From: Parelaphostrongylus tenuis | Taxonomy: Eukaryota; Nematoda; Chromadorea; Rhabditida; Metastrongylidae | Reading direction: 5' to 3' | NCBI GenBank assembly: GCA_019055375.1 | Contig: JAHQIW010000501.1 | Span: forward strand, 62,001 to 126,000 | Length of the DNA stretch: 64,000 nt | Shown here: positions 9,481 through 63,130 of the stretch, piece after piece | How the letters are laid out: each line of letters starts with the position of its first letter | How positions within the stretch are numbered: position 1 is the stretch's first letter | The notes under the pieces: model-generated | Told to the model about the DNA's origin: nothing | What the model saw: the letters and a program-made list of their open reading frames with translations, nothing else | Database searches by the model: none | Made by a program: the position numbers and the translations under genes

Positions 9481-12400
9481 TTATGCTATATGTGCCCACG
9501 AATGTATACAATCTTTAAGAATTGTTTCAGCATTTCTAGCACATTTTTTAACCCATTTGGGACATCTGACCAACAGCACCGGCCTCGCCATGTTACGCGC
9601 GCGGTGTAACGAGTGCCTCGTACTGCCGTCTTTTGGTAAGAAGGTTGCTGGTGAGGTCCCTAACACGATGCTCACGGCAGTTCCTTTTAGTTTTCAGTCC
9701 AATAAACACCATATCACTAACAAACCATATCTCATACAATGGCATCGTAAGACAAGCAATCAATTCAATAGAAGAAAAATGAAATAGCACACCGGTTATG
9801 GGCTCCAGGACATCAGTATTATATCCTGGCATAGAAAAAGTGTGTCTCATTAGCAAACATCTATACAAGCTATTCGTTTTTATTTTAGTCAACAGAGTTC
9901 AATTTGGGCTGAGGTATTACTAGTTTGAAGTTGTCGGCGATTACTATTTTCTCATCTCTTGCGTTGTAGTCAATGAATTACCGGTATTATGCGCTAGATA
10001 GATGTTTTTGAATAGTATACGAGTTCCTCTGCCTCCAGTCGTCATTGGTAGCTCATCTTCACATATGTGACGTCATTTGGGCAGAAATAAGTTCCAGTGT
10101 AAGGTGAAATTATGATTTACTTCTTAGTATGGTTTTTCTCAGGAGTAAAATTAAAAGCAGGCGAGGGACCTCAAGACAATGATCTTGATGGACGAAAAGC
10201 CATTAGATGACTGTTAACTGCAGTTGTGTTGTTTAACTATTAAGTTAACTATTTGCGCATTTTTCTAGAACTGCATAGGAATCTGTGAGATAATGCTCTT
10301 GAATGTTGACTAACAAATCTGAACTGTCGTTGTTATATTTGAACAAGCTAATCGCTATGCGCATTGATATCAACGCGTATGCCCCGAGGACTCACTTCAC
10401 TTTCTAGCACTAAGCAAATATTCTTCACTGCAAAGTGAACATTAGTAATTTAAATAGTAACTTTCAGAATTCGCATATTTTTGTTAGAAAATATGAAAAC
10501 TCATTCATTTTTTTATAGTAGAATTCCAATTTTATGGAGTTCACCAGTAGTTTCTTTTCCGGTATCATCGAGAATGTTACTTTATCGCAGTGAAGGCCAA
10601 CTGGAGGCGATAGTGTGTCTCAAATAAAAACACCGTTCCACGTTCGTGGTGAACATCTCGATATTTTTTTTATAATTTTATTTGCGTTGGAAAAGATTAC
10701 TCTAGTTTTTTTTTTTGAGTGATACTAGCAATGGTTATTTTACAAGTCTATCAAGCCTTGTGGTTCTCTCCTTGCTGTTGAAATTCCCATGATTAGGTTC
10801 TTTTTCCTCTTTACCGGTTTTGCATCGGATTCTTTTTTTTTTCCTACTTAAGCGCTCACAAAATGGGAAATGAACACACTGAAGTCAATTTCCACGTTTT
10901 TCTAATAAAGTTCACTACTACTAGACAGTCGTTACCTTTAGCTCATACTGATAATTTGGTTGCATCCTTCCGCGCCGAATTTGGGAATTTTATAGTTTTC
11001 AACTATTATTGAAGAAATCTAATATATTTTGGAGGTTACTCTTATTGCGGAGTGATTTCTCTACCCTTCCTTCTCTGACTTTTGCTCCGTTTACGAATCA
11101 CTTCTTTCCCTTCATCAGAGTTCGAATCCAAGGTAAGACGTAAGAGATCGTCTCCGATTGCGATGTTGATGTTAGCGAGTGCCGCACTCGCTTCGCTTCC
11201 TTGTCGCCAGTTGTAAGGATAGACGGTCAATTACTTTTTTCTCCCTGAAAGGCGTCGTTTGATTCATCACCAACACCTCGAATCCTCTAGAACATATAAA
11301 TCTTCAATGCTTTTTCAATTTCATAATCGGCGCATAAACGGATCTATATCTTTCAGCTATGATGAATAATCCTATGGAGGCCCCATGCATTTGATTTCAT
11401 CAATTATCGTTGGAGGCCACTGAATACATATCTCAGCTTTGCATCGACATACGCTTTCTTACCGACATACCAACTCAGAGCTGCTTATTTATTCAAACCG
11501 GTGTAGTATCAGTTTAATGCTCCCTTTAAGATAGATGACATAGTCATCTGGAGTGTGGAGTCACTAACGACCTTATATGCATTTTACTTACCATCTAACC
11601 ACTACTATACGCGACCTTATTGTTCATGTAAAAACTCGTACTTAGAAACTGATCATTTTTCTAGAATTTTTTAAGCCTTTCAGAGGTTTCGTGTGGCACC
11701 CCGAATGGTAGACGTACGTTTCGCCATTCTCGGAAGGCATTGGTGGCACATGCCATTCGACTACTCGCCTCACACTATACGGAATCGACGCCGTATAAGT
11801 TACACTCTGCATAAAATTACCCAACGTGGTGTCTTCTTTTCAAAGTGATCGATTGTCGATTGTCGTTTACTTGGATTACGGCGTCAAGTACTGAATATTT
11901 TATTTAGCTCTACACAAATTTCTTTTGACTCTTTTGCGATCACGTCCCTTTTCACGTATCAAGGCTTTGCGTCCGTTGAACACAGAAAAAAAGGAGAAGC
12001 GCACTAGTTTATGGAGATTGTCGCAAACTGTCTGCTCTGTGCTCTTTATCTGCTATTATCCACTGCTGATGGCCAGCTCATTTTCGACAATTCCCAAGTT
12101 TATTCTAGTGAACATACTTTTCTCTCCATAGTATGAGTTCATTTTGATTGGAAGCAGGGAATATTATTTCTTTTTTTTTTCTTAAAAAGCGTTAACCATA
12201 ATCATTCAAAATGCCTGTGGCCTGTGTCACTTGTAATCTTGTTAGCCATCAAGTCTTTGATAAAATTATCAATACTTCAGTGTTACAACACGTGGATTCT
12301 ACCCTCTTGACGTCAGAATTTTTGTATGACGTACTTTCTTATGCAATTCCTAGTGAGGAAATGTGCCCACTGGCAAATCGCTAAGATGTGATCTAGGTTC

Positions 12401-12586
12401 CTGTAAGAATCTTGGCTCGTTGGACTCTCGCAGTGAACACGGGAGCCACTTGCTTAAGACAACTCCGGATAGCTTCACACGTTCTTCTAAACATATTCAT
12501 TTCAAGATTGTCATCGAATCAGATAAAATTCTGCATGTGAACAAACACGCCACACATGTCTATAAATATGACTTGCCATTCCGATG
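9481..12586. other. Intergenic stretch with no gene I can support
   Basis: Two - strand ORFs look mildly protein-like: 11,042-11,230 (Lys/Arg-rich end) and 11,642-11,824 (contains VVEWHVPPMPSENGETYVYH). Neither has matching splice sites or a recognised domain, so both are left uncalled. Poly-T tracts are frequent. Confidence 0.35.
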
Positions 12587-12664
12587 TAACCCCGGGGCTA
12601 ATTTCTCTACTATAACCCCGGGGCTAGTCTATCTACTATAACCCCGGGGCTAGTCTATCTACTA
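12587..12664. repeat. Tandem repeat, three 26-bp units with CCCCGGGG core
   Basis: Units 12,587-12,612, 12,613-12,638 and 12,639-12,664. Units 2 and 3 are identical (TAACCCCGGGGCTAGTCTAT plus CTACTA) and unit 1 differs at a few bases. The 8-bp palindrome CCCCGGGG is conserved in all three and stands out in this AT-rich DNA. Confidence 0.95.
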
Positions 12665-13019
12665 ATTCATCCGCGTTTCAATTGTCTCGACACCTTTCAT
12701 TTCTCTCTCGATTTGATTGTTTGATTAACCAACCAACTTCAGCTTGGAGATGCACTACATGGCTTCGTAATATAATTTGATGTTTCTTACCCTAGTGGAG
12801 ACATGTTAATGTAGAACAAAGTTGCAGTAAATTTCATGTTCGTAAGCATAAGGTTGTGACACTGCATGTCTGAAGAAATTTGAATTCACTGAGTGTCGTC
12901 GACTACGCTGTTTCGCTCAAGTCGATGCCGTCATAGGACGAGAAAATTTGCAGGTGTCATACAAGTGGTTGATTGGTAGTGATAGTTGTCACGCTGCCAT
13001 AAACTACTACTAGTTCACA

Positions 13020-13275
13020 GTTACTAACACCAACATTACAAACCCCACCATCACCACCATGACCACCACCACCACCGCCACCACCACCAATATCATCACT
13101 AGCACAACCACTACGACCACCTTCTATCGCATCATCACCAACTAGCCCTCCACGCCCATCCGTCCGTCCGTCCGCCCGAAGGTCATGTGCGCTCGGTCTG
13201 GGTGGTAGGTGAGATTGTGTACGATCGGGCGCGACTTGACTGCGCAGCTACTCGTCGTCGCTGGCCACCCACCTT
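13020..13275. repeat. CCA-rich microsatellite followed by GC-rich block
   Basis: 13,045-13,130 is an imperfect (CCA/CAC)n run. Then (CCGT)n at about 13,160-13,174, and a GC-rich segment ending GGCCACCCACC near 13,272. No coding signal. It could be a promoter-proximal region, but nothing in the sequence proves that. Confidence 0.6.
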
Positions 13276-13744
13276 GATCATTGCTCCTGATCAATAATCA
13301 TTGATAACAAATAAGAATTTCTGTCGGGAATTCACTTCACTTGCAAGGTCGTAATCATTTACAATGTATGTGCTGATGTTTCGTTTGTTCTGTTCGTCTG
13401 TCATGAATAAATCGTTGCGTTTTCGACCGATCGACATTCACTCGATTATTTTCTTTCAGTTTTCTCATCGCCACTGCGAATCAATCATTCGTTTCTTGCG
13501 TAAAATTCGAGATAACCTCAAATCATTTCCTTATCGTACAGTATCATGACTTTTATGAATTGCATATCCCGACACTGTCACCTGTTTGCATATACATTTA
13601 ATCGTCAAGCTTCAACTCATCTATCGTAGTAATCAAGTTTACTGCGGTCAGATAAGCGGTAATTAATAATGCGTAAAGGATAGAGGGATAAAACTCTCGC
13701 CATCCACGAATCTCTGAGAGATACGCCATGCATCCGTGTTCAAT

Positions 13745-13990
13745 TTTTAACTTCGTTTGAGATGACTGAATGCATATCTGGCCTTTACAATGGTTCGTGG
13801 TGGCCTGCCGCTGAATCGAGTCAGTGCTGCTCATCCTCCCAGACAAGTTTGAGACTCTAGTCTGGTACCACTTTACCGACCCCGGAGGGATGGATTACTC
13901 GGTGAGCCATGAGCGCGAGATCGAAACATTGACCCGCGGGCGGCGAAGAACACCTTTAACTGCTGCGCGCCGTATGCGCTCTTATAATGT
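13745..13990 (-). repeat. tRNA-derived SINE (family S), - strand copy
   Basis: Good match to the other copies: GAGATGACTGAATGCATATC, GGTACCACTTTACCGACCCC, GGTGAGCCATGAGCGCGAGA. Confidence 0.65.
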
Positions 13991-14729
13991 GTACGCTATT
14001 CAAATTCAAAAATGCTCATTCATTATGTGAAGTGAATTTGATGAGATTCGCCCTGTACATATATTATTTTTACTCTCAGTAAGCTGTGATAGTACGAATA
14101 TTGTACTTGTTATTTTTAGCTAGAAGCGTCTAATCCAGAATTAAACTCGCCAGAATAAGATCCTCTTTCTTAATTTTGATCTGCCATTCTTAATTTTTCA
14201 AAAGTTCCATTTAATCATAATAATACAGTAGGCTTACCCATTCAACGTCGATATCTGATTCATGGTTACGAGGGCTAATCCCTGAAGTGCGTTATTAACA
14301 CTAATAGAAATAAACTTTTGTCGTTAAAAATTTATTAAATGTAAATTCAAATGCAGGTAATATTTTATTTGATGTAATGAAATGTGTATCTTACATATGA
14401 AAATCTCGAATTACTGTGTTATCTTCATCAATAACATGCATACTTCATTGTCTGAATCATCTCGAATCCTTCAAATGTTCATCAGCAAATGACTCCAACG
14501 GTTACCAGTAAATTCCATCCACCATCCCTGCGTTTCACAAATACTCGGTAGATTTCCTTTTTTTTAGTGGCCACAAAGAGCATCCCGGTTCGTTATGTTT
14601 CATTGTTCTTGGCGAGAAGATAGTCAATGACAAATTTGCATGAATATCTTTACTTCCGAGTGAAAGGTTAAACCGTTCGACGTTAATCAATCTCTTTGAT
14701 ATACACCATGCAATTGATTTCATCAATCA

Positions 14730-14905
14730 TTGTAGAGATGATTGAATGCTCACCTTGCCCAGGCAGTGACTCTTAGGGAACCTTAACTCAAGGGTTTGGT
14801 ATCACTTCGTGGTTCGTGGAGGATGGAAGCTTGGTTACTCGGGGCGCGATATTGAATTAATAACCCTATTTGTATTACAAATCAGCGGTCGATGCTGGCT
14901 CTTAT
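14730..14905 (-). repeat. tRNA-derived SINE (family S), partial - strand copy
   Basis: Shorter relative: GAGATGATTGAATGCTCACC, then GGATGGAAGCTTGGTTACTC. Confidence 0.5.
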
Positions 14906-15184
14906 ACTCAATCGTTCACCTTGCCTTTTTAATCATCTTATAACTGGTCATTTAATTGTAACTTCGTCGAAGCAGTGAGTCAGTCTGTCATGGATGTGAA
15001 GTTAGCTCGGATCGCACTGAGATTTTGAGAGATCGATGGCTCATGGTACGGAATTTGATCTTGAACAGATATCACTAATTGAATAGTCATGACAAAGTTG
15101 ATCACGATAACGGCGTAGAGACACGAACGGTGTTGATCAAGCGGCATTTTTTTTAACAGGGCTCGACCAAAAAACGCATCTTGT

Positions 15185-15640
15185 ACGGATTCTAATAGGT
15201 TGAGAAAAAGTTCTGTCGTATTTGTATGGATTCTCATAGGTTGTAAAAACAACTCTGTCGTATTTTTGAAATGCACAGCAAAAATTTATTTTTACACCAA
15301 TCAATCTCAAACGGAAGGCAATCTACTAGTCAAAGTAGACTCCCTCCAAATCAAGGCAATTCAGCCACATCACCACCATACGGCATGGAGATTTGTCGAT
15401 GAACCTCAAAAGTGTTAATACCCAAGTTGTAGTGGAAGTAGAGCAACAGACGAATATCTTTGTTGGACCGTTCCATTGTGAAGGCTGTGTATATCGTTCG
15501 ATGCGCAATAAAGCGTGCTCTCTGATGAGCTTAAATTCCTACAAAATAGATGCATTGAAATCGTCTTCTCAGGCAATACGACAGTACTTTTTCTGCAACC
15601 TATCAGCACTTCTTGCGTCCGAATCTTTTCCACGCAATCT
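15185..15640 (-). repeat. MITE with TIRs and a possible transposase C-terminal relic
   Basis: The left end AATAGGTTGAGAAAAAGTTC is the inverse of AATACGACAGTACTTTTTCTGCAACCTAT near 15,576-15,604 in its 20-base core. The left arm is partly duplicated (15,190 and 15,228). On -, an ORF ends WLNCLDLEGVYFD, resembling Tc1/mariner C-termini. The class is uncertain. Confidence 0.45.
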
Positions 15641-16384
15641 TCATTGAAAAAAATCTTCCGTCGAGCATGTGAGGTTAAGCTACTCGAGAATTTTCATCTT
15701 GCCTATGAATTTCGTTGGATGCTGGTGGAGTTTCCTCATCTTGAAGCCAGGGATAAGTTTTCTATAGTTTTCCTACCTCTTCATCGCAAGTAGTCGTGAG
15801 ATTTTTTGACTTTTGAGCGAGTTGTCCACAGACAGAACTCTTTTGAAGTTCCGTGTACCGGAAAAATGGGGATGTGATTGACCGAAATGGAGTAATGGGG
15901 TACAGTAGGGTCATTTGCGTATTCAGCAACATGATTGCATTACGCTACCCGGAATTTTGAAAAACGCTGATGAATTTGGTAATCACTGTAGCATGAAAGA
16001 GTATCAAAAACGATCGGGGAAATTCATGCTCATTCCTGAAGACGTTTTGGACGAATTCATTTCGTCTAATGAGCTGTAATCATTTTGTAAACATCTTCAA
16101 ATGATGTTCGTACCGATATCATCACTGTATAGCAAAACATCAATGCTAAACTATCTGTTGCGTCGTCACTATTTATTTGTTTATTCATTAGTCTATCCAT
16201 CTAACTTAAAGTGCAGGAAGATATCAGTTCGACTTGACTGTTCCTCATCATCAGTATATGTTAATAACATTTCTTGATCTTGAGTCATTTCCATAGGAAA
16301 AATTCAATGACTAATACAGCTCTGTTTTACGCATTACTCTATAATAAAACGTTATGCTGTGACATGTTTTTCTTATTAAAACTG

Positions 16385-16702
16385 TTAACAAATACTATAA
16401 TGATATATAACATTGATCCTTTCATTATTATTTGAGCCAACTTGTCATGTGGTCCGGTAAGGGCTCTTGTACAGCCCGATACACGTGTTTCGTCCTTACA
16501 GACTCATCAGTCGGGCAGAAGAGAAGAAGAAAGAAGACAGAATTCTGCCCGACTGACGAGTCTGTAAGGACGATACACGTGTATCATCGGGCTGTACAAG
16601 AGCCCTTACCAGATCACATGACAAGTTGGCTCAAATAATAATGAAAGCATTTATTGAAATTTGAGCGTGGTCTTCATAAAGCACTCGAAATAAAGGTATA
16701 AT
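16385..16702. repeat. Palindromic MITE (family A), copy 2, near-perfect hairpin
   Basis: Arms of about 105 bases (about 16,422-16,527 and 16,540-16,648) are almost exact reverse complements, separated by a purine-rich spacer of roughly 10-20 bases. ORFs here on both strands are a by-product of the palindrome. Confidence 0.85.
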
Positions 16703-17540
16703 TTAACATTGAGTTTGCTTGATAGGCATAGCATAGTTCAGAGCTGACACTAATATTTTTATCATGTCACCAAAACTGTATAAGTTATTTTTTAGCAACA
16801 TTTTCATCTTTATTGTGTATATTTCAGATCTGAATTAGATCTCTGTGCGAATAGTTTGGCATTTTCAAATCTGTGCTTTAGCTTTATTCATTCTAGAAAT
16901 TATTTTTGTAGTTTCCGAATAGTTGAGATATTTTAGACAAGGTTTGAAAGATCCTTTCACCAGATTTCTCAAACTTTTTTTTTACACTTTTCTCTGCTTT
17001 CCCTTTCACTGGAATGTTTTTGGTGGCCGAATCGTGCTTGTCTGTATTTTTTTCCTTCTGCGAAACCGCTATCATTTGTTTTTTGTTTTTTGTTTTGTCA
17101 AGTCAGTGGAATTTCTTGGCTAATTTTTTTCCATCAAAAAGTTTTTCCATACTCAAATTTTCCTCTAACTTTGTATAGTAGACATAGATAATGATTGGCA
17201 GTTTTATCACTGACTAAACGAGTTTCATGCTTGAACTTTCATTAGAATTCAATGATAACTTTTTGACGCGAATTGTTCAGTCATTGTAACGTGAACTCTT
17301 ATATATAGGTTTTATTACTTAAATTTTTCTTATGCAGGAAAATTTATTGGTACGTAACGAAGTGCCAACGTCATTCAGTGGAATTTGTTGGAATTTTTTA
17401 AGAACATGTTCTGATCCATTAATTCTAACTTAACAAGTGATAAAAACTAAAAATGCTTGCATTTCACACGATTACATTCTTCTTTTACAGTTTCAATGGT
17501 GAGAAGAATTTTTGATACCGCTTTATGTGAAAAAAATTTC

Positions 17541-18440
17541 TATTGGATAGTCCCATAATTCCAAATAAATAACGACACTTTTGTTATTTGAATTGTTATT
17601 CATCTGAAGAATCATCTGATCAGTAATATATTAACCATCTTGATTACTGATATGAAACCATTTGCTACGCAAAGATTGAATGCCTTCTTTTTACAAAGTA
17701 TGAGTCCGGTAAGCAAAGAAGTCGATGAGGTCACCTCTGAGCTGTTATAGTCTTTGAATTCTTTCTCCCGCATGTGTTGCTTCAGAACGCGGAAGAGATG
17801 ACAGTCCGATGGATCAACATCTGGGCTATACGGTGAATGCGGTACTGTGGTCCGGTCCTGGTTTTCCAATGTGACGAATCAACTTTGTAATGTGTGCCGA
17901 GCGTTATCCTGTATAAGTGCGACACTGAACCGTATCAGACACTTCTGTCGCACTAATGCGGTCAACTTCCGGAGTTGTCTCCCGTGGACGTCAGCACTGA
18001 TTGTCTACTTCTTGTCGAACAGTTCTTGAAAATAGCATGCTCTGCCAATCCCAGAAAACCGATAGCAGAACCTTCCGAACATGGAACTTGGACTTTGGTT
18101 GAACTTGCGTGTCTTTGTCGCCAGGCAGCCAGTAGGCGTGGTGCGTACTGTTCTCGTAGTGGAACCAGGGTTCATCTCTAGTAATGATGGACTGAGAAAG
18201 TCTTGCCTGAGTAGTCGTAACAGAAAACTCTTGCAAATGGTCGTGCGTACAGCGCATTCTTGGTCGGTGAATGATGAGGTGTCCATCGAGGCATCACTTT
18301 GCGATAGCCGATCATTTAGATGGGAAGCGATGGTGCTGCAGCCGTATCCCAAGTGTCGGGCTAACCTACTAAACATTCTCCAACGGACTACAGCCTTTTG
18401 GTAATACAGTAGTGCAAAAGAAATTATGGGGCAGTCCAGT
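17541..18440 (-). pseudogene. Mariner transposase pseudogene with terminal inverted repeats
   Basis: DD34D mariner relic, cut-and-paste at TA. TIRs: GGATAGTCCCATAATT near 17,545 and AATTATGGGGCAGTCCA near 18,422. In translation order, and in different frames, I see LARHLGYGCSTIASHLNDR (second HTH), DEPWFHYENSTHHAYW (first catalytic Asp), VLLSVFWDWQSMLF (second Asp) and HSPYSPDVDPSDCHLFRVL (third Asp). All three acidic positions remain, but several frameshifts and a missing N-terminal HTH make it dead. Confidence 0.9.
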
Positions 18441-18744
18441 ATTGGTATTTAGTAGTTAGTAGTAGTAGTGAAAAATGGAAGTAGTTAGTAGTTATTTAGT
18501 GGATTAACTTTGAATTCGTAATTAAACTGAAGGAAAACAGCGATTTTTTACTAAGAGGAAATTATCCAAGTAGTGGATTTTTTCTAGCAGTACCAAAGAT
18601 AACGGCACTTTCAAGAAAATTAGGCTTCAAAAAGTGGCAAAGAAATCGTATGAGATAGAGATAGCTTGTGTTTTTCTTGCGTTAATGATGTGTTGAACAT
18701 ACTGTGATCGCATTTCATCTTTTCCTTAATTTTATTCTTTACAG

Positions 18745-61426
<42,682 letters not shown>

Positions 61427-61564
61427 TCATGTTCATAGAAAACCTCCGCCTTGCTCCAATTCCATTGATCTCAAAATTCCATTAAAAATTGTTCTATGTG
61501 ATAAGTTGCTCTATGGATCTTGAATGTCACTTTGAGAACTGTATATTATGTAATTTACATTTCT

Positions 61565-61570
61565 AATAAA
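61565..61570 (+). promoter_or_regulatory. Polyadenylation signal AATAAA
   Basis: AATAAA about 140 bases after the stop at 61,426, in AT-rich 3' sequence. Confidence 0.6.
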
Positions 61571-61854
61571 AATGCTATATCAAAAAAAGTTGTAAGAGTG
61601 AAGAGAAGAACTTGATAATTAAATTTTAATGCTTACAAACTTTGAAAAAAAGAGAGAAACTTCTTAATCATAAAGCTATCGCTCATAACTCTGCAACTTT
61701 TTACTTGTTGCCTGCTCTTTTTATATGGCAAGATTGCCAACTGGCAAAAGTCGGAACCTAAAGTAGGATGAAGTTAAGTCAAAACGGCAAATGAAAGGCA
61801 GGATAAAGTGAGGCAATCTCAAAATCTATCAATGAGAACTTCAGCGTAAGGATG

Positions 61855-62118
61855 CAATGTGACTCCGGTGCTAAGCAACACACGCGTGGCCATTGGTCCG
61901 ATTCCTGACCCAAGGCTCATAAAGCTTTCATCTCTCTGGATTAACTTGGTACCGCAAGTCTCTGGATGTGTAGTAGCACCAACTTGACACATAGGTAGGT
62001 CACCGCGAGTCATTATGATGGCCAGATTCACATCCCATTCACCTCTGGTGATTCATGATGAGATTGAATGCATAAGGCGTCCTCCTGAAATTGATCAACG
62101 ACGAAAGCTTTATCGCCG
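61855..62118 (+). repeat. tRNA-derived SINE (family S), + strand copy, 5' decayed
   Basis: GGCTCATAAAGCTTTCATCT, GTAGGTCACCGCGAGTCATT, GAGATTGAATGCATAAGGCG, GATCAACGACGAAAGCTTTA. Confidence 0.7.
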
Positions 62119-62700
62119 AACATTTATCCTTTCCTATGAAGTACCTGCCGTGTAGCTACGATTTGAAAAAGGGACCTAAGGACTGGCCATATCAATGGAC
62201 TTGCTGCGCGACAAAGACGGATTCAAAGGATGGGTTTACGTCACTGAACAGAGTATATAACTAGGTTTGTGCAAAGGTGATTGCGGCATCAGATTTCAGA
62301 ATTTGTTGTAATTTCGATTTTTTTGATATATTCCAATATCAAACGGCAAATTACGATGCATAAACTGATTTTACTTTACACCGGCCTAGTACTTTCATAC
62401 ATGGGCTTCCAGTCAAAACAATTTTAGTTCGGCCGATGCACCACTATTTTAACTCGGCCGATGCACCACTATTTTCGTTTGAATGATAGTTGAGTCGTTG
62501 CTGCTTTGCGATAGAGTGTTGCCCTTTGACTCGTCTTAATTTGTCCCGCCACGCGGATTTTTGGGATAGGATTTATCCTTATGACGAAAAACTTAAATAC
62601 ATCAAAATATGCACACACATATGTACAATGACCATCATGAGCATTGACGATACAAACTTAATCACAAAAGAGAGCGATAAAGTTGATGCCAAAGACAAGT
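62119..62700. other. Intergenic, small direct repeat
   Basis: TCGGCCGATGCACCACTATTTT occurs twice in direct orientation at about 62,430-62,474 (about 23-base spacing). No gene supported. Ownership by the adjacent LTR element is unclear. Confidence 0.4.
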
Positions 62701-63130
62701 GAGTGACGATGTCCAAGAAGGAGTGATCGATTCGAGAGACATTATAGGAAGGAGTAATTGACAGCTGATGTCTTGACACTTAATAATATAATCGGCAGAT
62801 GAATAGAAGGAGATAAAGAGAACGAGCATGCAATGAGAACTTAAAGGGGAATCAAGTGCCATTGTGGGCGTGATTCTCCAGCATCGCCGTCTTTCTTGGC
62901 CGCGAACAACCATGTCGTCGACAGGTGTCCGCCATCGGCAATATCCCGGCTACATCGCAGTCTCTGGCCGATAAACACGCTAAATACGTCGCCTTCCGAT
63001 TAGTTGAGGCAGTGTCCACAGGATACAATGTTATGCTTATTCGATAAATTTATCATAGTGTTGTATTATCTATAATAGGCACATGCGCGGCGCAAAGGAA
63101 ATAGCAGTTGTTTAACGGAACAACTGCTAA
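62701..63130 (-). repeat. Putative 3' LTR of the BEL/Pao element
   Basis: It lies directly after the polypurine tract (CTTCAAGGGGCGGAGAG on -, 63,132-63,148). The LTR would start at about 63,130 with a hairpin (TAGCAGTTGTT / AACAACTGCTA, 63,102-63,129). The far end is not determined because the other LTR is outside the window. Confidence 0.4.

Noticed and set aside
11042..11824. - strand ORFs 11,042-11,230 and 11,642-11,824 as host exons
   Set aside because: No usable start or splice phases and no recognised domain; the acceptor near 11,250 does not match the open frame.
16432..16638. 68-codon ORFs on both strands in the 16.4-kb hairpin
   Set aside because: They are a by-product of the palindrome; the sequence is a MITE and the peptide has no domain.
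18081..18404. 107-codon + strand ORF over the mariner
   Set aside because: The - strand carries the transposase motifs; the + frame is antisense.
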